Notes under the pieces: model-generated
Told to the model about the DNA's origin: nothing
The model's database searches: none
Seen by the model: only the letters and a program-made list of their open reading frames with translations
Position numbers and translations under genes: made by a program
DNA from: Peribacillus simplex
GTDB taxonomy: Bacteria > Bacillota > Bacilli > Bacillales > DSM-1321
NCBI RefSeq assembly: GCF_001542915.1
Contig: NZ_LNNH01000025.1
Location: forward strand, 27,207-91,206
Direction of reading: 5' to 3'
DNA: 64,000 nucleotides
Part shown: positions 7,390 to 14,750 of the stretch, one piece after another
Layout of the letters: every line of letters begins with the position of its first letter
Position numbering within the stretch: the stretch's first letter is position 1

Positions 7390-8295
7390 TCATTCCAATT
7401 CATCTTCATCAGAACGTAGAGTATCCTGCATGTCGATATGCATATCCATCAACTCAAGCAATCCAAGAAGCTGCGGCAAGGTAGGTTCTCCTTTAATGTC
7501 CCGAGCATTCTTTTCAATGTACTCAGTACGAGCTTTTCCTTTTGGAATACCGAGCCTTTCAAATTTCTTTACCATTTCGGTTTTGGCTTCATCGATGGCA
7601 TTTAAATCTTCATTCTTTGGCTTACTCGGCTTTTTAGGATTATCGATAACTTCATGGTTAGGAGTAATGTCCTTACGTTCCTGAGGCTTATATTCAGGGA
7701 CTGCATTTCCTGTTGGCTGCGGAATATCCTCGTCTCCAAACTCTAAGCCGTACTGCTTTTTTAACGCCCGCTGCTGCACATGTTTTCCGAACATATCAGC
7801 TGTCCACTTCACCCAGTTATCTTTATTTTGGCCTTTAAACATATGCTCAATTTCAGCACGATCCATAATGACTGTTACCGGACGTTGCCCTTCACGGTAA
7901 GATATTGAGTAGGCTCCAATAATTTCACCTCGGGGAAATCCGATTTCATGAGTAACCACTTCAAGTTCTTTGGTTTCGGAATTCTTAGCAACTTTGAATT
8001 CATCATTTTCGCAAACCATTTGAGTATCGGGTGGCTGGAACCCTTCTTGTTCCCGGGCCTTTGAAAGGTACGCTTCGGCAGCAAATTGGATGCGGGCTGT
8101 ATTGCCGTACTTGATGAAAAAGATTTCATTTTTGAATGGATCAAGGCCATAACTTGCAGCCTTATGAGCGAATAAAAGAAATTCTTGATCATTGGCTGTT
8201 GGAGCAATTGAATTACGAATGACCTGCAGCACTTCCGGTTTGAATGCTTCATTAATTTCCGGTGTATATTGAACGATTGAATTATTGTTTGCCAT
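7390..8295 (-). CDS. Bet/RecT-type single-strand annealing protein
   Basis: Anneals complementary single strands during phage recombination. 301 residues with the Bet-family core FLLFAHKAASYGLDPFKNEIFFIKY (shown here in two parts: FLLFAHKAASYGL and DPFKNEIFFIKY, about residues 42-66), then ARIQFAAEAYLSKA and the QRALKKQYGLEF segment. The C-terminal 90 residues are charged and probably flexible, as in the family. ATG at 8,295 has AGGAGG 9 bases upstream; an ATG-less extension to 8,331 has none. With the SbcC-like ATPase, MBL protein and RuvC-like resolvase it makes up the recombination module. Confidence 0.88.
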   Translation of the reverse strand: MANNNSIVQYTPEINEAFKPEVLQVIRNSIAPTANDQEFLLFAHKAASYGLDPFKNEIFFIKYGNTARIQFAAEAYLSKAREQEGFQPPDTQMVCENDEFKVAKNSETKELEVVTHEIGFPRGEIIGAYSISYREGQRPVTVIMDRAEIEHMFKGQNKDNWVKWTADMFGKHVQQRALKKQYGLEFGDEDIPQPTGNAVPEYKPQERKDITPNHEVIDNPKKPSKPKNEDLNAIDEAKTEMVKKFERLGIPKGKARTEYIEKNARDIKGEPTLPQLLGLLELMDMHIDMQDTLRSDEDELE

Positions 8296-8323
8296 GTTTT
8301 TAGTTCCTCCTAGTATCTTTTGT

Positions 8324-8776
8324 TTATCCAATGAGTAATTCTGGATTTTCGTAAATGTTACCTACTACATATAAACTATCGCCGTCAAAATCCACGAAAT
8401 CATAATCCTCTTTGCTCGGATCATTTACTTCCCTATTTTTCAAAAAGAAATTTGCATAATGTTCATCCCAAGTAACAATGTAATACTCATTACTTACAGG
8501 ATTGAGAAGAATATCATTTGCGAATATTTCCATTGGTTGTGCTTCTTCCGGAGCATTATCCTTTAACCCGGTTGACAGCATGTATTTAAGATGCTCCAGC
8601 TTTTCTACACTTCCATAAATACCTCGATCGCCTTCCGGGGTGCATTCCTCTATATCAATAAGCCTTTCAGCCATAATCCCTGAACCATCAAAGTAAAAAT
8701 GAATGTCTTCCTCTTCTCCCAGATAATACATTTTGTTTTCAACGTTATCCCATGCCCGGACCCTAATTTCCTTCAT
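8324..8776 (-). CDS. YopX-family phage protein
   Basis: 150 residues. It begins MKEIRVRAWDNVENKMYYLG, the hallmark of the YopX family, and has a beta-rich body with FANDILLNPVSNEYYIVTWD and a final VGNIYENPELL strand, also family-typical. YopX proteins are common in phages of Firmicutes; crystal structures show oligomers, but the role is unknown. ATG at 8,776 is placed 8 bases after GGAGGT; the GTG at 8,782 overlaps that site. Part of the early operon. Confidence 0.85.
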   Translation of the reverse strand: MKEIRVRAWDNVENKMYYLGEEEDIHFYFDGSGIMAERLIDIEECTPEGDRGIYGSVEKLEHLKYMLSTGLKDNAPEEAQPMEIFANDILLNPVSNEYYIVTWDEHYANFFLKNREVNDPSKEDYDFVDFDGDSLYVVGNIYENPELLIG

Positions 8777-8804
8777 CTTCACACACCTCCGTTTCAGTTA
8801 AAGT

Positions 8805-9026
8805 TCAATCAGCAGTCTTAAATTGAAACCCTTTAACCTCAATTAGATAATCTTCCAAACTATCTTCCAGAACCATCTCACCGTTGCTAGGACCAAGTAC
8901 AACTGAATCCCCTTTAAGGACTTCATTTCCAAAATAATCAGTGCCGAAGTGCTCCGGCTGTGCAACAAGATTTGCATAGCCGGTTTTATTGACTGCAGTA
9001 ACAATCGGATGTTCTATGTCAGCCAT
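8805..9026 (-). CDS. YqaI-like small phage protein
   Basis: 73 residues. It has a HPIVTAVNKTGYANLVAQ opening, a TDYFGNEVLKGDSVV strand pair, and ends with a LEDYLIEVKGFQFKTA segment that resembles the end of B. subtilis skin-element YqaI. Acidic; function unknown. Its ATG lies inside the 3' end of the following upstream small gene (8-base overlap), so translation is coupled. Confidence 0.65.
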   Translation of the reverse strand: MADIEHPIVTAVNKTGYANLVAQPEHFGTDYFGNEVLKGDSVVLGPSNGEMVLEDSLEDYLIEVKGFQFKTAD

Positions 9027-9177
9027 TGGGCAACTCCTTGATTTGACCTGTTAGACGATGGACAATGTGCAATTCTCCTGGGAGGTTCTTTACGACTAAC
9101 CACTGATTGGTGTCTTTAACCCCTGCCCATTCCATGGCTTTGCGTTGGTTTAAAGTGGGTCTTTTACCTGATTTCAT
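9019..9177 (-). CDS. Small DUF6906-like phage protein (52 aa)
   Basis: A 52-residue frame: MKSGKRPTLNQRKAMEWAGV, then NQWLVVKNLPGELHIVHRLTG near the end. The pattern (basic GKRPT opening, short helix, WLVVK strand, IVHR strand) recalls the short DUF6906 family found in many Bacillus phages. The ATG overlaps the TGA of the ATPase gene (ATGA) and its 3' end overlaps the YqaI-like start by 8 bases. Function unknown. Confidence 0.7.
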   Translation of the reverse strand: MKSGKRPTLNQRKAMEWAGVKDTNQWLVVKNLPGELHIVHRLTGQIKELPNG

Positions 9178-10688
9178 TCAGCATCCACCCCTTCAATTTT
9201 TAACTTCTGACCTGCAACAACCCTTGAAACAATCAACTGGCCAACAGGCTGCTTAAAGCTTGTAATCGATTCAGCGTTATCCACAAAAACAGGTGTTATT
9301 AGGTCGCTCTGCTGAGAAAGAACATCCCTAAGCTCTAGCCCTGCCCTTATACCTTCTGCTGTTGAAAGCTTGCGATATGGCTTCTTATCAAGCTCGATTT
9401 CAAAGGTGTTCTTCAAATCGCCATTCTTTTGTTCTTCAAAGAGACGGACAGATAATGTTTCGAAAAGAGCTTGTACCTTTTCACCCTGCAGTTCAGCTTC
9501 TTTGGCTTTGAATGCCTTCACACTATCCAAGATGAAGATGGACTCATTCAGGGATTGGAGTGTTTCGTTTTCATCAGCTTGGGCTTGATTAACCTGATTG
9601 TTAAGCTGTTCGTACTGACCATGATTCCTTATTTCTTGGAGCAAAGGATCACGTTGTCGCTCGAGCTCTCTAACCTTTTCAATTTGTTCAGAGACATCAA
9701 TGTATTCCAGTTTGGAAAGTTCCTCTTCCAGTTCCTTACGTTGAATGACCTGGGCATTGTAATTTTCTTTAAACTTTTTAATCCGGTCCTGCTTTTCCAT
9801 TTCAGCAGATTCTAAAGATTCATCTTTCAAAGGTTGTTTACATACTCGGCAGGATCCTTGAATTTCTTCATCCTTCAACCTTTGGAAATCTTCTTTCATT
9901 TGTTCACGTTCAGATAACATGGAACGGATTCGAGTGTTAAGAGTATTTATTTTCTGATTTGTGTCCCATGCAGAATCCGTAATCTTTTCAATTTCTTTTA
10001 TCTGTTTAAGTAGCTGGCCTTCTTCGACCTTTAATGAATCAAGTGCAACAGTAGGAGCGATTTGATCCAGCTGTTCTCTCAAAGTTTTTGTTCTGCTCTG
10101 GGCAGCAATATATTTTTTATCCATACTTGTTTTATTCTCTGCATGGATTTTTTTGATATCTTCTAAACTATGTTTTTTTAATAGTGCTGATAGGCATTTA
10201 CTTTGCTCGTCCGGCATATGCTTTAGTACATCTTTATTTACTGGTGATGGAACATACTGTAGAAGCATAGACCGCTGCTTTTCCCAATGCATGGACGGAA
10301 AATAATTAGGATTGTAAAGGGAAAGGAACAAATCCTTATCGAAAAGTTTCTCAACCACTTCATTGAATTCCCCAGCTTTAGAAGGAACATCGTTCACATA
10401 ATAGGTAGTCTTATTTTTCTTAAGGCTGCGCCCAAGCATTAATTCTTTTCCATCAATTTCTAACAAAAGTGAAACCTTAGTTTCATCTGCTTCGTAAGTA
10501 ATTGGCGTAGGGTCCAATTTGCTTCCAAGTGCATCTGTGCCATAAAATACATATGAGGGGATTTCGCACACTGTGGATTTTCCCTCGGCGTTGTCCCCCG
10601 TGATATCCGTTTGCTCGCCAAAGTTAACTGTGATATCACGGTGGGATTTAAAATTAACAAGTGTCATTGATTTAAAGATCACCTGCAT
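9174..10688 (-). CDS. SbcC/Rad50-like AAA ATPase with zinc hook
   Basis: 504 residues with SMC/Rad50 layout. The N-terminal half-domain has Walker A GDNAEGKST (about residues 31-39). Two coiled-coil arms (about 170-270 and 300-390) flank a CRVCKQPL zinc-hook motif (about 281-288). The C-terminal half has a LSTAEGIRAGLEL signature-like segment and Walker B PVFVDNAES. Such ATPases form the recombination complex with a nuclease; here the partners are the MBL protein, the Bet-type annealing protein and the RuvC-like protein in the same operon. The upstream gene ends ATG-TAA directly before this ATG, with GAGGTGATG as ribosome site. Confidence 0.88.
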   Translation of the reverse strand: MQVIFKSMTLVNFKSHRDITVNFGEQTDITGDNAEGKSTVCEIPSYVFYGTDALGSKLDPTPITYEADETKVSLLLEIDGKELMLGRSLKKNKTTYYVNDVPSKAGEFNEVVEKLFDKDLFLSLYNPNYFPSMHWEKQRSMLLQYVPSPVNKDVLKHMPDEQSKCLSALLKKHSLEDIKKIHAENKTSMDKKYIAAQSRTKTLREQLDQIAPTVALDSLKVEEGQLLKQIKEIEKITDSAWDTNQKINTLNTRIRSMLSEREQMKEDFQRLKDEEIQGSCRVCKQPLKDESLESAEMEKQDRIKKFKENYNAQVIQRKELEEELSKLEYIDVSEQIEKVRELERQRDPLLQEIRNHGQYEQLNNQVNQAQADENETLQSLNESIFILDSVKAFKAKEAELQGEKVQALFETLSVRLFEEQKNGDLKNTFEIELDKKPYRKLSTAEGIRAGLELRDVLSQQSDLITPVFVDNAESITSFKQPVGQLIVSRVVAGQKLKIEGVDAE

Positions 10689-10913
10689 TTACATCACCTC
10701 ACTAACTGGATATTCGTACCTCACACCGACTACAGGTAATTGAATTTCAGTGATTAGTTCGTCCTTTCGATTAAACAATTTAAAAACTCCATCATGTTCG
10801 ATAATGTCATCCACAGATTGTCCACCAAATTCCTTACCAACCTCGAATTTATAAATAAAAGGATGCGTAGCTTCAGCAACTACCTCAAACGATTTGATTA
10901 CTTTTTCACCCAT
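10689..10913 (-). CDS. Hypothetical phage protein, 74 aa
   Basis: 74 residues, acidic, mostly beta by pattern (FEVVAEATHPFIYKFEV, VFKLFNRKDELITEIQLPVV). No family recognised. A good ribosome site (AAGGAG, 8 bases before ATG) and an immediate junction with the ATPase gene (stop directly followed by ATG) show it is real and coupled to the recombination genes. Confidence 0.7.
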   Translation of the reverse strand: MGEKVIKSFEVVAEATHPFIYKFEVGKEFGGQSVDDIIEHDGVFKLFNRKDELITEIQLPVVGVRYEYPVSEVM

Positions 10914-10928
10914 TCTATTCAGCTCCTT

Positions 10929-10997
10929 TTATTGTTGAGATTTTTGACTTCTGACATAAGCGTGATAAATTTCCATGTAACGATCGACATTAGACAT
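10929..10997 (-). CDS. Possible 22-aa peptide
   Basis: A short frame MSNVDRYMEIYHAYVRSQKS plus two Gln, filling a 97-base gap in the early operon. Composition is protein-like, a single amphipathic helix, but the ribosome site is poor (AAGAAATGG well upstream). It could equally be spacer DNA. Confidence 0.3.
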   Translation of the reverse strand: MSNVDRYMEIYHAYVRSQKSQQ

Positions 10998-11010
10998 TGA
11001 TAACCATTTC

Positions 11011-11193
11011 TTAGAATTGATTTTCACCTCTTCTCCCCTCCTCCAATTTTCTTTTGCGTTCACCATAGGCGTGAATGTTTGAAAAGGCAGCTCCACTTTT
11101 ATTAGGTTTTTCCTCGGAAGGTACGATCGGATGTTTCTTTATATAAGCCAACCGTTCTTCTTCGGTCATATACCAAACAGTTACCTCACTCAT
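11011..11193 (-). CDS. Small hypothetical phage protein, 60 aa
   Basis: 60 residues: MSEVTVWYMTEEERLAYIKK, then HPIVPSEEKP and a basic C-terminal end with HAYGERKRKLEEGRRG. Proteins of this shape (VTVWYMTEEERLAYI start and a GxxKRK-rich end) recur in early regions of Bacillus phages, but no function is known. Strong ribosome site GGAGGTGAG. Its ATG overlaps the TGA of the small membrane peptide gene upstream. Confidence 0.75.
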   Translation of the reverse strand: MSEVTVWYMTEEERLAYIKKHPIVPSEEKPNKSGAAFSNIHAYGERKRKLEEGRRGENQF

Positions 11194-11294
11194 TTTTTAT
11201 TCTCACCTCCTTTAAGTCTCTCATCTGCAAGAAAACTACCAACAACGATACTCAGCAAAACTACCATCATGTAAATTAGGAAAATATCTATCAT
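11190..11294 (-). CDS. 34-aa single-pass membrane peptide
   Basis: A 34-residue frame with one hydrophobic segment (about residues 3-23: IFLIYMMVVLLSIVVGSFL) and a charged end ADERLKGGENKK. GGAGGTG lies 9 bases before ATG, and the stop overlaps the next start (ATGA), so it is very likely translated. It is the second gene of the early leftward operon, right after the Cro-like regulator. Small membrane peptides in this place can act on host envelope or lysogeny decisions; that is only a possibility here. Confidence 0.6.
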   Translation of the reverse strand: MIDIFLIYMMVVLLSIVVGSFLADERLKGGENKK

Positions 11295-11313
11295 TCTAGT
11301 TTCACCTCCGCAT

Positions 11314-11327
11314 TTACGACCTCGTAA
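11314..11327. repeat. TTACGANNTCGTAA dyad, copy 3
   Basis: TTACGACCTCGTAA overlapping the stop of the Cro-like gene, so that this protein too ends in KLTRS. On both copy 2 and copy 3 the dyad is joined to a shared AAAAACTT stretch on the coding strand, making about 20 bases in common. Confidence 0.6.
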
Positions 11328-11577
11328 GTTTTTCTTCTAAAAAAAAGAATCTTTCGAACGGCTCACCGAATGCGCTTAAAACTCCTGCAATAAATGCTGG
11401 ACCTGGTGTATTGTGCCTTGGATCATTGATGGGCAAAGTTGCTTTCCAGAGTTGAGTGCTTGAAACTCCAATAGCTTCTGCAATCTGCTTGTCGGTTCTC
11501 AGGTTGTGTTCGATCGCTGCTATCCTAAGTGCTTTAGCATTAAGTCGCAAAGCAGCTCTCTCCAATTTATCTTCCAT
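11314..11577 (-). CDS. Cro-like helix-turn-helix regulator, first early gene
   Basis: 87 residues. A helix-turn-helix is seen at about residues 22-45 (RTDKQIAEAIGVSSTQLWKA), followed by a HNTPGPAFIAGVLSAFG helix and a short tail. It is the first gene of the leftward early operon and is divergent from the CI-like repressor, the position of Cro. The ATG at 11,577 follows GGGGGTGATG by 2-7 bases; upstream residues of the longer frame (to 11,634) would run into the promoter/operator region. Likely controlled by the operators at 11,599-11,746. Confidence 0.75.
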   Translation of the reverse strand: MEDKLERAALRLNAKALRIAAIEHNLRTDKQIAEAIGVSSTQLWKATLPINDPRHNTPGPAFIAGVLSAFGEPFERFFFLEEKLTRS

Positions 11578-11598
11578 AACATCACCCCCTTTAAAAAG

Positions 11599-11746
11599 TT
11601 GGTATATTTTCCTGTTGAACTCAATATATACCAAAAATTACGCGCGCGCAATAATTAATTGCGTAAAGTTTTAAAAAAATTACCTACGCGTATATTTTTA
11701 TTACTTATAGTTTATTGCGTGCTCGTAAAAATTTTGGTATATTTTC
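11599..11746. promoter_or_regulatory. Divergent lysogeny/lytic promoter region with repeated operator
   Basis: The 278 bases between the Cro-like and CI-like genes. The motif TTGGTATAT(T) occurs three times: plus strand at 11,599-11,611, minus strand at 11,626-11,639, and plus strand at 11,731-11,746. These are spaced as repressor operators over two divergent promoters. There are also GC-rich steps TACGCGCGCGC and two GCGTAAA/GCGTGCTCGTAAA elements. A further copy of the operator lies upstream of the lipoprotein gene at 17,241. Confidence 0.65.
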
Positions 11747-11855
11747 TTTATAACAATCAAAAGTCTTACACTTTTGAATGCACATGGTAAAAACATAAAA
11801 CAATTAACATAGAGAATAAAAATAATAATTTAGAAACAATAATGGAGGACTTGAG

Positions 11856-12314
11856 ATGAATAAAGGTTATGGGGAATTTATAAAGAGAAATAGGATAGCT
11901 TCTGGATTTACTAAACAAGTACAATTAGCTGAGAAATCTGGAATAACTGCTGCTACAATTTCTAGAATTGAAAAAGAAATTCAAAAACCTTCTATGGAAA
12001 CATTAAAAGAATTAGCTCGTTTTTTAACATCCACTTCTTATGTAGAATTAATGGTTGCTTGCGGTTACTGGGATGAAGAAGAATTACTTGAAGATACTTC
12101 TTTAACAAAAGAATCCTCCGCTTCATATGTTTTAGAACAAAAAAAGCCATCTCCAGTAGAAGATGACTTTATCGAGAATATTGATCTTTCTGATGATGAA
12201 TTGTTAAAACAGTTTAATGTTCAAATAGATGGTATGGATCTAACAGAAGATGAAACTAAAGGAATTATTGCTTATATTCGTTCTCTTCGTCTTGTGAATC
12301 AGAATAAAGCCTAG
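11856..12314 (+). CDS. CI-like XRE-family repressor
   Basis: 152 residues. An N-terminal XRE helix-turn-helix (about 8-65: VQLAEKSGITAATISRIEKE) and a C-terminal helical segment (DLTEDETKGIIAYIRSLR) seen in short Bacillus repressors. No LexA-type Ser-Lys protease domain, so it is not expected to self-cleave in the SOS response; inactivation must use another route. Divergent from the Cro-like gene across the operator region, so it is the likely keeper of lysogeny. GGAGGA precedes the ATG. Confidence 0.85.
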   Translation: MNKGYGEFIKRNRIASGFTKQVQLAEKSGITAATISRIEKEIQKPSMETLKELARFLTSTSYVELMVACGYWDEEELLEDTSLTKESSASYVLEQKKPSPVEDDFIENIDLSDDELLKQFNVQIDGMDLTEDETKGIIAYIRSLRLVNQNKA

Positions 12315-12417
12315 TTAGTTCTAACTTAAAATTATTGATGTGGATGCCTAACTTCCTTGCTACTTCCTCTAGATCTACAGGCTCTTTCAAATTTTTATAC
12401 ACTCCTTCCTTTGTCAC
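12265..12417 (-). CDS. Possible 50-aa protein antisense to the repressor 3' end
   Basis: A frame from GTG at 12,417 (GTG at 12,402 and TTG at 12,390 are alternatives; GGAAGGAG best fits the TTG) running 50 bases into the repressor gene on the other strand. It reads NLKEPVDLEEVARKLGIHIN, then an acidic tail. The segment DLEEVARKLGIHI looks like a helix-turn-helix half, a reasonable protein rather than antisense noise. Not recognised. It would lie downstream of the GTNACAA operator pair. Confidence 0.35.
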   Translation of the reverse strand: MTKEGVYKNLKEPVDLEEVARKLGIHINNFKLELTRLYSDSQDEENEYKQ

Positions 12418-12471
12418 AATTCGTTAACAAAAACGCGATTAATAGTAACAATTTGTGACTATTATATTATA
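12412..12471. promoter_or_regulatory. Two GTNACAA dyads and a rightward promoter
   Basis: GTCACAATTCGTTAAC (about 12,414-12,429) and GTAACAATTTGTGAC (about 12,449-12,463) are related dyads of the form GTNACAA-N2-TTGTNAC, pointing at a dimeric regulator. A TATTATATTATAAAA stretch follows directly and could be the -10 region for the XRE gene to the right. The second XRE regulator is the natural candidate ligand (inference). Confidence 0.5.
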
Positions 12472-12542
12472 AAAACCCCTCTACCTTTTATAATGGTCTT
12501 ATTGATCATATTGGTAAATTATAGAGGGGGGCGAAAAACGTT

Positions 12543-12830
12543 TTAACAAAGAGACTCCAGGAACTACGGACTAAAAAGAACTTAACTCAAGAACAAGTTG
12601 CTAATATTTTGGGGGTCACTCGAACTGCCTATAACATGTATGAGCAAGGAAAACGACAACTTGATTATAATTCTTTAATCCAATTAGCAGAGTACTATAA
12701 AGTAAGTTTAGATTACTTATTCCAAAGAACCGATGTTCCTTTTCTTTATGAAGCAATGGAAGAGGATGAGCTTGAGTTTATGTTGCAATCGCTCAGTTTG
12801 TATAGAGATATTAAATATAAGTTTAAATGA
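12543..12830 (+). CDS. Second XRE-family regulator, start codon not clear
   Basis: The helix-turn-helix reads LTKRLQELRTKKNLTQEQVA, then NILGVTRTAYNMYEQGKRQL and a YYKVSLDYLF end, a complete XRE domain. The only standard start in frame is TTG at 12,609, which would cut off the first two helices. The true N-terminus must lie near 12,540, where AGAGGGGGG (12,523-12,531) is correctly spaced but the codon there is GTT, followed by TTA. Either a GTG start has mutated to GTT or a rare start is used. The frame is shown from the Leu after GTT. Terminator follows at 12,830. Confidence 0.65.
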   Translation, partial: LTKRLQELRTKKNLTQEQVANILGVTRTAYNMYEQGKRQLDYNSLIQLAEYYKVSLDYLFQRTDVPFLYEAMEEDELEFMLQSLSLYRDIKYKFK

Positions 12831-12872
12831 GAATCACTTTGTCTCCTCTAAAAGGCAAGGTGATTCTTTTTG
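12830..12872 (+). terminator. Intrinsic terminator after the second XRE gene
   Basis: Stem AGAATCACTTTG / CAAGGTGATTCT (one mismatch) followed by TTTTTG. It begins at the stop codon. Confidence 0.75.
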
Positions 12873-13006
12873 CCTGATCCGTTCGATACATAAATTATAT
12901 ACGAACAACCGTTCTATTACAAGAACATTCTTAATTAAGAATATTTTATAAATGTAAGTATAGCCCATTAATGGTATTTACGTCATCCGCTAAACATTAC
13001 CAAAAA

Positions 13007-13651
13007 TCAAGAAATATTAATCTCGGAAAATGTTTTTACCTGGCCATGGATATTCTTTTCTTTAATCCATAGTTCGAATTTTCTTTTTCGCTCTATATTA
13101 GTTGTGAAAATGTTAAGGATCGGTGCCGTATTTTTTTTTAGTTCCTGCAGCACTTCTGCATAAGCATCAATCTTTTTTCTATTATCGATCATGCTCCTAG
13201 TATTATCTATTTCAATCAAGTGTATATATCCATTACGGTTAAATGCTGCGTCACTTACTATTTTCTTTTTAGCTGGGGAAAGGCCCATGAACTGAATGCC
13301 GAATGTAGGGACAGCTTCTTTTGATTCAATTCTAAACTCCGTCTTCCAATCTAACGGGCAGTTAAAGTGTAAATACGCTTCATTGCACAAAAGAGTATGT
13401 TCCATAAGAGAATTCCTCTTCACTTCTTTAGAAGATCCAATCAATTCCCTTCCCGCTTTATTTAGATAAATAACTTTTTCTTTACCGAAAAATGTCACAT
13501 GGATATACGGCTCCAACTGCTTAATTACTCGGCAGGCGTTACGGTAGCTTTTTAAATCATGGATTTGCTGAAGGTGTTTTATTTTCGCCATGCTCATCCG
13601 ATCTATCGTGGTTAACAGGCTTTCGATTCGTTGCTGCTTGAATGATGTCAT
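13007..13651 (-). CDS. Replication-relaxation family protein
   Basis: 214 residues. A winged helix-turn-helix at the N-terminus (about 5-75: IDRMSMAKIKHLQQIHDL, then ACRVIKQLEPYIHVTFFG and YLNKAGRELIG) is followed by a restriction-nuclease-like alpha/beta domain (GYIHLIEIDNTRSMID and AYAEVLQEL). The pattern fits the replication-relaxation family found with FtsK-like genes in Bacillus phages and plasmids. Good ribosome site (GGAGGAAAG). The first 95 bases overlap the 3' end of the translocase gene in another frame, a long overlap for this genome. Confidence 0.75.
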   Translation of the reverse strand: MTSFKQQRIESLLTTIDRMSMAKIKHLQQIHDLKSYRNACRVIKQLEPYIHVTFFGKEKVIYLNKAGRELIGSSKEVKRNSLMEHTLLCNEAYLHFNCPLDWKTEFRIESKEAVPTFGIQFMGLSPAKKKIVSDAAFNRNGYIHLIEIDNTRSMIDNRKKIDAYAEVLQELKKNTAPILNIFTTNIERKRKFELWIKEKNIHGQVKTFSEINIS

Positions 13652-14750
13652 TTTCTCTTTCCTCCATTTTTTTTAACATATAAGCATCATCAATATAAGG
13701 GACCTGAACAACCCTGTTTTTCTCAATTTTATATATGGCCCGCCCTGGGATACTTGGCAGGTCTTCTGCACCCTTCTCATCTAGAATAACCATGCTTGCG
13801 ATTTGGGCAGCCGCAATAAATGAGATCCTGGTAACAATGTTCATTTTAACTTGCATAGGAACAGCTTCTTTAGTTGGATATTGAGTGCAATAAATGAGCC
13901 GAATCCCTAGTCCACCACCTATTCGAGATATTTCAGAAAGGGCAGCCTGACAGAATTTAGCGTACTTCTTTCCCTCACCAGCAATAATATTTGGGCTTAG
14001 TTCTGCTCCTTCATCCACAATGACAAATGTTCGTTTTGTGATAGGAGTATCCACGATATTTGTATATCCCTTCTCTCTAAAAAATTTCTCGCGTTTCTTC
14101 AGGTTTTCTACAATTCCGGATAATACCTCAGCTGCTTCGAATACATCACTGGCCACTGATTTGACCTGTGGCAACCCAAGATATTTTCCGAATTCTAAAC
14201 CCCCTTTTAAATCCAGAAAATAAAATTCTGCATTATTCATCTGATTGATCAGCAAGGAATAGAAGGCTTCTTTAATGAATACTGTTTTTCCGAATCGTGT
14301 AACCCCACCAACAAGGATATGAGGGTATTTTTCAAAGTCATGATACAAAGTACCTTTATGGTTCTTACCGATCGGTATCTCCCATTTATTCGGCCTTAAA
14401 AGATCATCATCGTATTTCCAACTACTCGGCAGCCCCTGCTCGAATACATTGATTTTTAATACTCCATCAAAATCAACTTCTACATCTTTATTGATTCCAT
14501 CTTTTAATACTGGGATAAATGCTTCAAATGCTTCTGAGGGAACACCTAAGGGCAACGAGTAGATATAAGTAGTGTAGGTATGGTGGTTGTATTTGCGGAT
14601 TAGTTTAGGGTGTAAGAAGGTGTCTCCTTTATTGATACCGACTTTTCTATTTTCAAAAATCATTTGTATTTTTTTCTCGTCTGATAACTTTTTCTTTGGG
14701 AGTAGAGCAGCACCGAAAGCCATCGCAGGTATTGCTAACCATTCAATCAT
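13557..14750 (-). CDS. FtsK/SpoIIIE-like DNA translocase
   Basis: 397 residues. One hydrophobic N-terminal stretch (IEWLAIPAMAFGAALL), then a RecA-type motor: Walker A GGVTRFGKT (about 147-155), Walker B TFVIVDEGAEL (about 237-247), and SRIGGGLGIRLIYCTQ. Length and lack of a gamma domain are as in the phage/plasmid group next to replication-relaxation genes (for example in Wbeta-type phages of the B. cereus group), not as in chromosomal SpoIIIE. Role in the phage is not settled; movement or maintenance of phage DNA is likely. Confidence 0.85.
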   Translation of the reverse strand: MIEWLAIPAMAFGAALLPKKKLSDEKKIQMIFENRKVGINKGDTFLHPKLIRKYNHHTYTTYIYSLPLGVPSEAFEAFIPVLKDGINKDVEVDFDGVLKINVFEQGLPSSWKYDDDLLRPNKWEIPIGKNHKGTLYHDFEKYPHILVGGVTRFGKTVFIKEAFYSLLINQMNNAEFYFLDLKGGLEFGKYLGLPQVKSVASDVFEAAEVLSGIVENLKKREKFFREKGYTNIVDTPITKRTFVIVDEGAELSPNIIAGEGKKYAKFCQAALSEISRIGGGLGIRLIYCTQYPTKEAVPMQVKMNIVTRISFIAAAQIASMVILDEKGAEDLPSIPGRAIYKIEKNRVVQVPYIDDAYMLKKMEERENDIIQAATNRKPVNHDRSDEHGENKTPSANP

